DNA from: JBOFDK01 sp051650305
Lineage (GTDB): Bacteria; Bacillota; Clostridia; Lachnospirales; Cellulosilyticaceae
Length of the DNA stretch: 14,714 nucleotides
Reading direction: 5' to 3'
NCBI GenBank assembly: GCA_051650305.1
Contig: JBOFIT010000053.1
Coordinates: 1 to 14,714 of the forward strand
In this document: positions 12,828 to 14,714 of the stretch, piece by piece
Position numbering within the stretch: position 1 is the stretch's first letter
How the letters are laid out: every line of letters begins with the position of its first letter
Notes under the pieces: generated by a model
Databases searched by the model: none
The model's input: the letters and a program-made list of their open reading frames with translations, nothing else
What the model was told of the DNA's origin: nothing
Translations under genes and position numbers: made by a program

Positions 12828-13725
12828 AACGTGCTATATTCGCGACTGCTTGTCTTGCCATTTCTAATGCACCTTCTTTAGTAGCATTTCCACAGATAAA
12901 GAAACTTGGATGACAGAAGATACATCCTGCAATGCCTGTGAGTTCTGTTAGTTCTTCCTCCCTTAAGCCACCCCAAGTTTCTGGCAAGTCGTAACGTGCT
13001 TCAAATCCTTTAGTAGACTTAGGCACAGTCTGCACGCGCCATGAACCTGTGATATCTTGGAATACGACGAAGTATACGTCTTCGTCTGTATCGAGATGAA
13101 GCAGGGCATCTTTCCATCCTACATGCTCTTCAAGCACTAAAATGTGTGTGTCCTTGATAGGCTGTGCGTGTAATTGGCTTTCTATATAATTTCTATTGAA
13201 AAAGTGCTCTACATACTTACGTACAATCTTGTAGAAAAACTGCTCTGCGAAAGCTACTGCTTCAAAGAAAGCTTTATCTACTTCTTCTCCTACTGCGCCA
13301 AAAGGCATAAAGCTACTTATGACATTGCTTATAGTGGTGATAGGAATTTCATAGGTATTAACATCCACACCATTGTCACTAGCATCTATCTGAGAGATAA
13401 ACTCATACCCTACATTTTGTACCACTTCTTCTATTTGCTTTTCATCCTTAAGGTCTGGAAACTGCTTTTGCACATAATCTTTCCCAAAATCTTTCCACAA
13501 AAGGCCAAAAGCACAGTAAGGAATCTCATCTTCTCTTAGGACTTTATCTGCTTGATGATGATCATACTGACCACCACCTACATCTGCTACGATGTCGCAT
13601 GTCCCAAGTACCTCTTCATTTCTTGTTCTTATTACTTCTAAATCATCCTTAATGCCTTTCATCATCGCTACTGCAAATACATCATCTGCATGAAAGACAC
13701 CATTGTGTACAGCCATTTTAGTCAT
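12826..13725 (-). CDS. MYG1 family protein (DHH-type phosphohydrolase/exonuclease)
   Basis: This is a 299-residue soluble protein. The N-terminus 'AVHNGVFHADDVFAVAMMKG' carries the first metal motif (H7, H12, D14, D15), and 'DIVADVGGGQYDHHQAD' the DHHQ motif (D55-H56-H57-Q58), both typical of MYG1/GAMM1 (formerly UPF0160). The C-terminal part has 'WRVQTVPKS', 'LPETWGGLREEEL' and 'GCIFCHPSFFICGNATKEGALEMA', which match the end of this family. Eukaryotic MYG1 is a 3'-5' RNA exonuclease acting in mitochondria and nucleus; bacterial members are expected to be metal-dependent phosphodiesterases, but their substrate is not settled. The ATG at 13725 has AGGAGG at 6 bases. It lies 24 bases after the histidine phosphatase gene, so both share a transcript. 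Confidence 0.92.
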   Translation of the reverse strand: MTKMAVHNGVFHADDVFAVAMMKGIKDDLEVIRTRNEEVLGTCDIVADVGGGQYDHHQADKVLREDEIPYCAFGLLWKDFGKDYVQKQFPDLKDEKQIEEVVQNVGYEFISQIDASDNGVDVNTYEIPITTISNVISSFMPFGAVGEEVDKAFFEAVAFAEQFFYKIVRKYVEHFFNRNYIESQLHAQPIKDTHILVLEEHVGWKDALLHLDTDEDVYFVVFQDITGSWRVQTVPKSTKGFEARYDLPETWGGLREEELTELTGIAGCIFCHPSFFICGNATKEGALEMARQAVANIAR

Positions 13726-13749
13726 CTTCTGCCTCCTAGTATATTGTTT

Positions 13750-14379
13750 TTACCAACCTAATTGCTTATTTTTCACTGTGAAATGTGAATCATCATTTTT
13801 ATAGACAATCTCAAACTTACCTGTATCATCTACGAGAACTTTTGTAAGGGTAGCTTGCCCCATAACTTCTGTATTTACATCTTCATCTTGGAAATAATAC
13901 ATAAGTGCCTTCAGTGTAATACCATGTGCCACAATTAGTAGTGTCTCTCCTTGATGCTCTGCAATAAGCTCATCCATCGTCAATTTCACACGGTTTCTCA
14001 CCTCTTCAAGCGTCTCTCCATTTGGTGCACACATTTCTGTATCGCCTTGCATGATACGCTCGATATTCCAGTTCGGCTCTTCTAGCATCACCTCTTCTGT
14101 ACGACGCCCTTCATAATCTCCAAAGCTCATCTCTACGAGGCCTTCATGCGGTATAATCTCTACGTTTTTGTCCCCTTTTATAATCTGTGCAGTGTGGTAT
14201 GCACGCTCTATAGGACTTGCATACATCACATCAATTGCCATCTCTTTGATACGCTCTCTTAGCTCTTCTGCACGTGCAATCCCAGCTTCAGTAAGTGGTG
14301 AATTCCCTCTTCCTTGAAGTCTTTTTTCTATATTCCATTCAGTTTGTCCATGTCGTGTTAGATAAATCGTTGTTTTCAT
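13750..14379 (-). CDS. Histidine phosphatase family protein (phosphoglycerate mutase-like)
   Basis: This is a 209-residue soluble enzyme. 'LTRHGQTEWN' holds the phosphorylated histidine H10, with R9; 'SPIERAYHTA' gives R59, 'VEMSFGDYEG' the acid E83, and 'IVAHGITLKAL' the second histidine H152, so the active site is complete. It belongs to the GpmB/CobC/PhoE-like cofactor-independent phosphatase group; the exact substrate cannot be told. The frame stays open up to 14487, but that end overlaps the T tract of the preceding terminator. The ATG at 14379 gives the family N-terminus and has AAAGGAG 11 bases upstream; an ATG at 14421 with AGAAGG at 7 bases would add 14 residues (MGKKHKMDKGETAS) and remains possible. 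The first gene of an operon with the MYG1 gene. Confidence 0.88.
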   Translation of the reverse strand: MKTTIYLTRHGQTEWNIEKRLQGRGNSPLTEAGIARAEELRERIKEMAIDVMYASPIERAYHTAQIIKGDKNVEIIPHEGLVEMSFGDYEGRRTEEVMLEEPNWNIERIMQGDTEMCAPNGETLEEVRNRVKLTMDELIAEHQGETLLIVAHGITLKALMYYFQDEDVNTEVMGQATLTKVLVDDTGKFEIVYKNDDSHFTVKNKQLGW

Positions 14380-14419
14380 CGATGCTGTCTCTCCTTTGTC
14401 CATCTTATGTTTCTTCCCC

Positions 14420-14448
14420 ATCTTATCACCTTCTATTTTTTTCGCCAA
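14420..14448 (-). promoter_or_regulatory. Possible promoter of the phosphatase-MYG1 operon
   Basis: The minus strand has TTGGCG (14443-14448), 17 bases, then TAAGAT (14420-14425), each four of six to consensus. If used, transcription starts near 14413, downstream of the ATG at 14421, and would fix the ATG at 14379 as the start. Confidence 0.35.
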
Positions 14449-14471
14449 TACTTTCTTATTGGTAATGCCAT

Positions 14472-14501
14472 AAAAAAAAGGTGTCACCGTAGTAACACCT
14501 T
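14472..14501 (-). terminator. Intrinsic terminator after the right-edge gene
   Basis: On the minus strand a 10-bp stem AAGGTGTTAC/GTGACACCTT (one T-G wobble) with a TACG loop is followed by a run of eight T. It overlaps the stop codon of the partial gene to its right. Confidence 0.9.
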
Positions 14502-14714
14502 AAGGTTCAATAATTCCTAAATCACCTGTAGCACCTGGTATATCCGTTGGCATCGGCGTCGGTGGGATAATCTCCACAATAAGTTTGATATCTTTTGCAT
14601 TAGTCTTAACCCCTATCCAATTGGCAATACGCTTTTGCTCTACATCTGTAAGTTCTGTGCTAGATTGTACGATGCCCACTACAGTGTACTTGATATCTCC
14701 CGTTTGCTTGTGTA
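14500..14714 (-). CDS. C-terminal end of an unrecognised protein (partial)
   Basis: The frame enters from the right edge and ends with TAA at 14500-14502, leaving 71 codons. The readable end is '...KYTVVGIVQSSTELTDVEQ', 'KRIANWIGVKTNAKDIKLIV', then a proline-rich tail 'EIIPPTPMPTDIPG' and 'ATGDLGIIEP'. It alternates strand and helix without a membrane segment and reads like a small alpha/beta domain followed by a flexible tail, perhaps an extracytoplasmic domain. I cannot assign a family. Frame and stop are supported by the terminator that begins at the stop codon. Confidence 0.7.
   Translation of the reverse strand, partial: HKQTGDIKYTVVGIVQSSTELTDVEQKRIANWIGVKTNAKDIKLIVEIIPPTPMPTDIPGATGDLGIIEP

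Noticed and set aside
13174..13539. A 121-codon plus-strand frame
   Set aside because: It is the antisense of the MYG1-family gene, with no SD and a cysteine/phenylalanine-rich unlikely sequence.
1..14714. CRISPR arrays, tRNA, rRNA, riboswitches, attachment sites
   Set aside because: No regularly spaced repeats, no cloverleaf or rRNA sequence, and no recognisable riboswitch core were found on either strand by reading; the only direct repeats are the two operator-like pairs.

Overview
The window reads as chromosomal DNA of a low-GC Gram-positive anaerobe of the Clostridia type. Support for this is the AT-rich sequence, strong Shine-Dalgarno (SD) sites such as AAAGGAG and AAAGGGG before most genes, tightly packed genes, many intrinsic terminators, and a gene repertoire of PadR/DUF2812, radical SAM enzymes with cobalamin-type domains, MATE, CPBP and Dabb proteins. 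The exact taxon cannot be read from the sequence. I see no rRNA, tRNA, CRISPR array, insertion sequence or phage gene. All genes lie on the minus strand except one MATE transporter, so the layout below follows transcription, from high to low coordinates.

Right end (12.8-14.7 kb): the 3' end of an unrecognised protein, closed by a terminator, then a two-gene unit of a histidine phosphatase and a MYG1-family DHH-type protein, closed by a second terminator. Next (11.2-12.8 kb) come two small regulatory units. One is a PadR repressor overlapping a DUF2812 membrane protein. The other is a winged-helix regulator followed by a membrane-anchored alpha/beta hydrolase. Each unit has a recognisable promoter carrying a direct repeat that looks like an operator.

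Middle (5.7-10.2 kb): the plus-strand MATE exporter converges on the hydrolase gene at a perfect 20-bp inverted repeat. It diverges from a TetR-family regulator that controls itself and, by inference, the adjacent 7-helix membrane protein, because near-identical 15-bp palindromes lie at both control regions. The TetR gene appears to start at an AUU codon, since its promoter and operator occupy the place where the first ATG of the frame lies. An HD-domain protein and a CPBP (CAAX-type) intramembrane protease follow.

Left end (0-5.6 kb): an operon of two related radical SAM proteins with cobalamin-binding-like N-terminal domains and a small Dabb protein, probably one biosynthetic or modification pathway of unknown product. 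Then come a 174-residue protein of unknown family with its own promoter and terminator, and a cluster of a 79-residue membrane hairpin protein plus two paralogous membrane proteins with a Tim44-like domain and a C-terminal zinc ribbon; the last runs off the left edge.

The most notable points are the AUU start with paired TetR operators, the radical SAM/radical SAM/Dabb operon, the Tim44-like cluster with its orphan membrane anchor, and the helically phased repeats in two regulator promoters.
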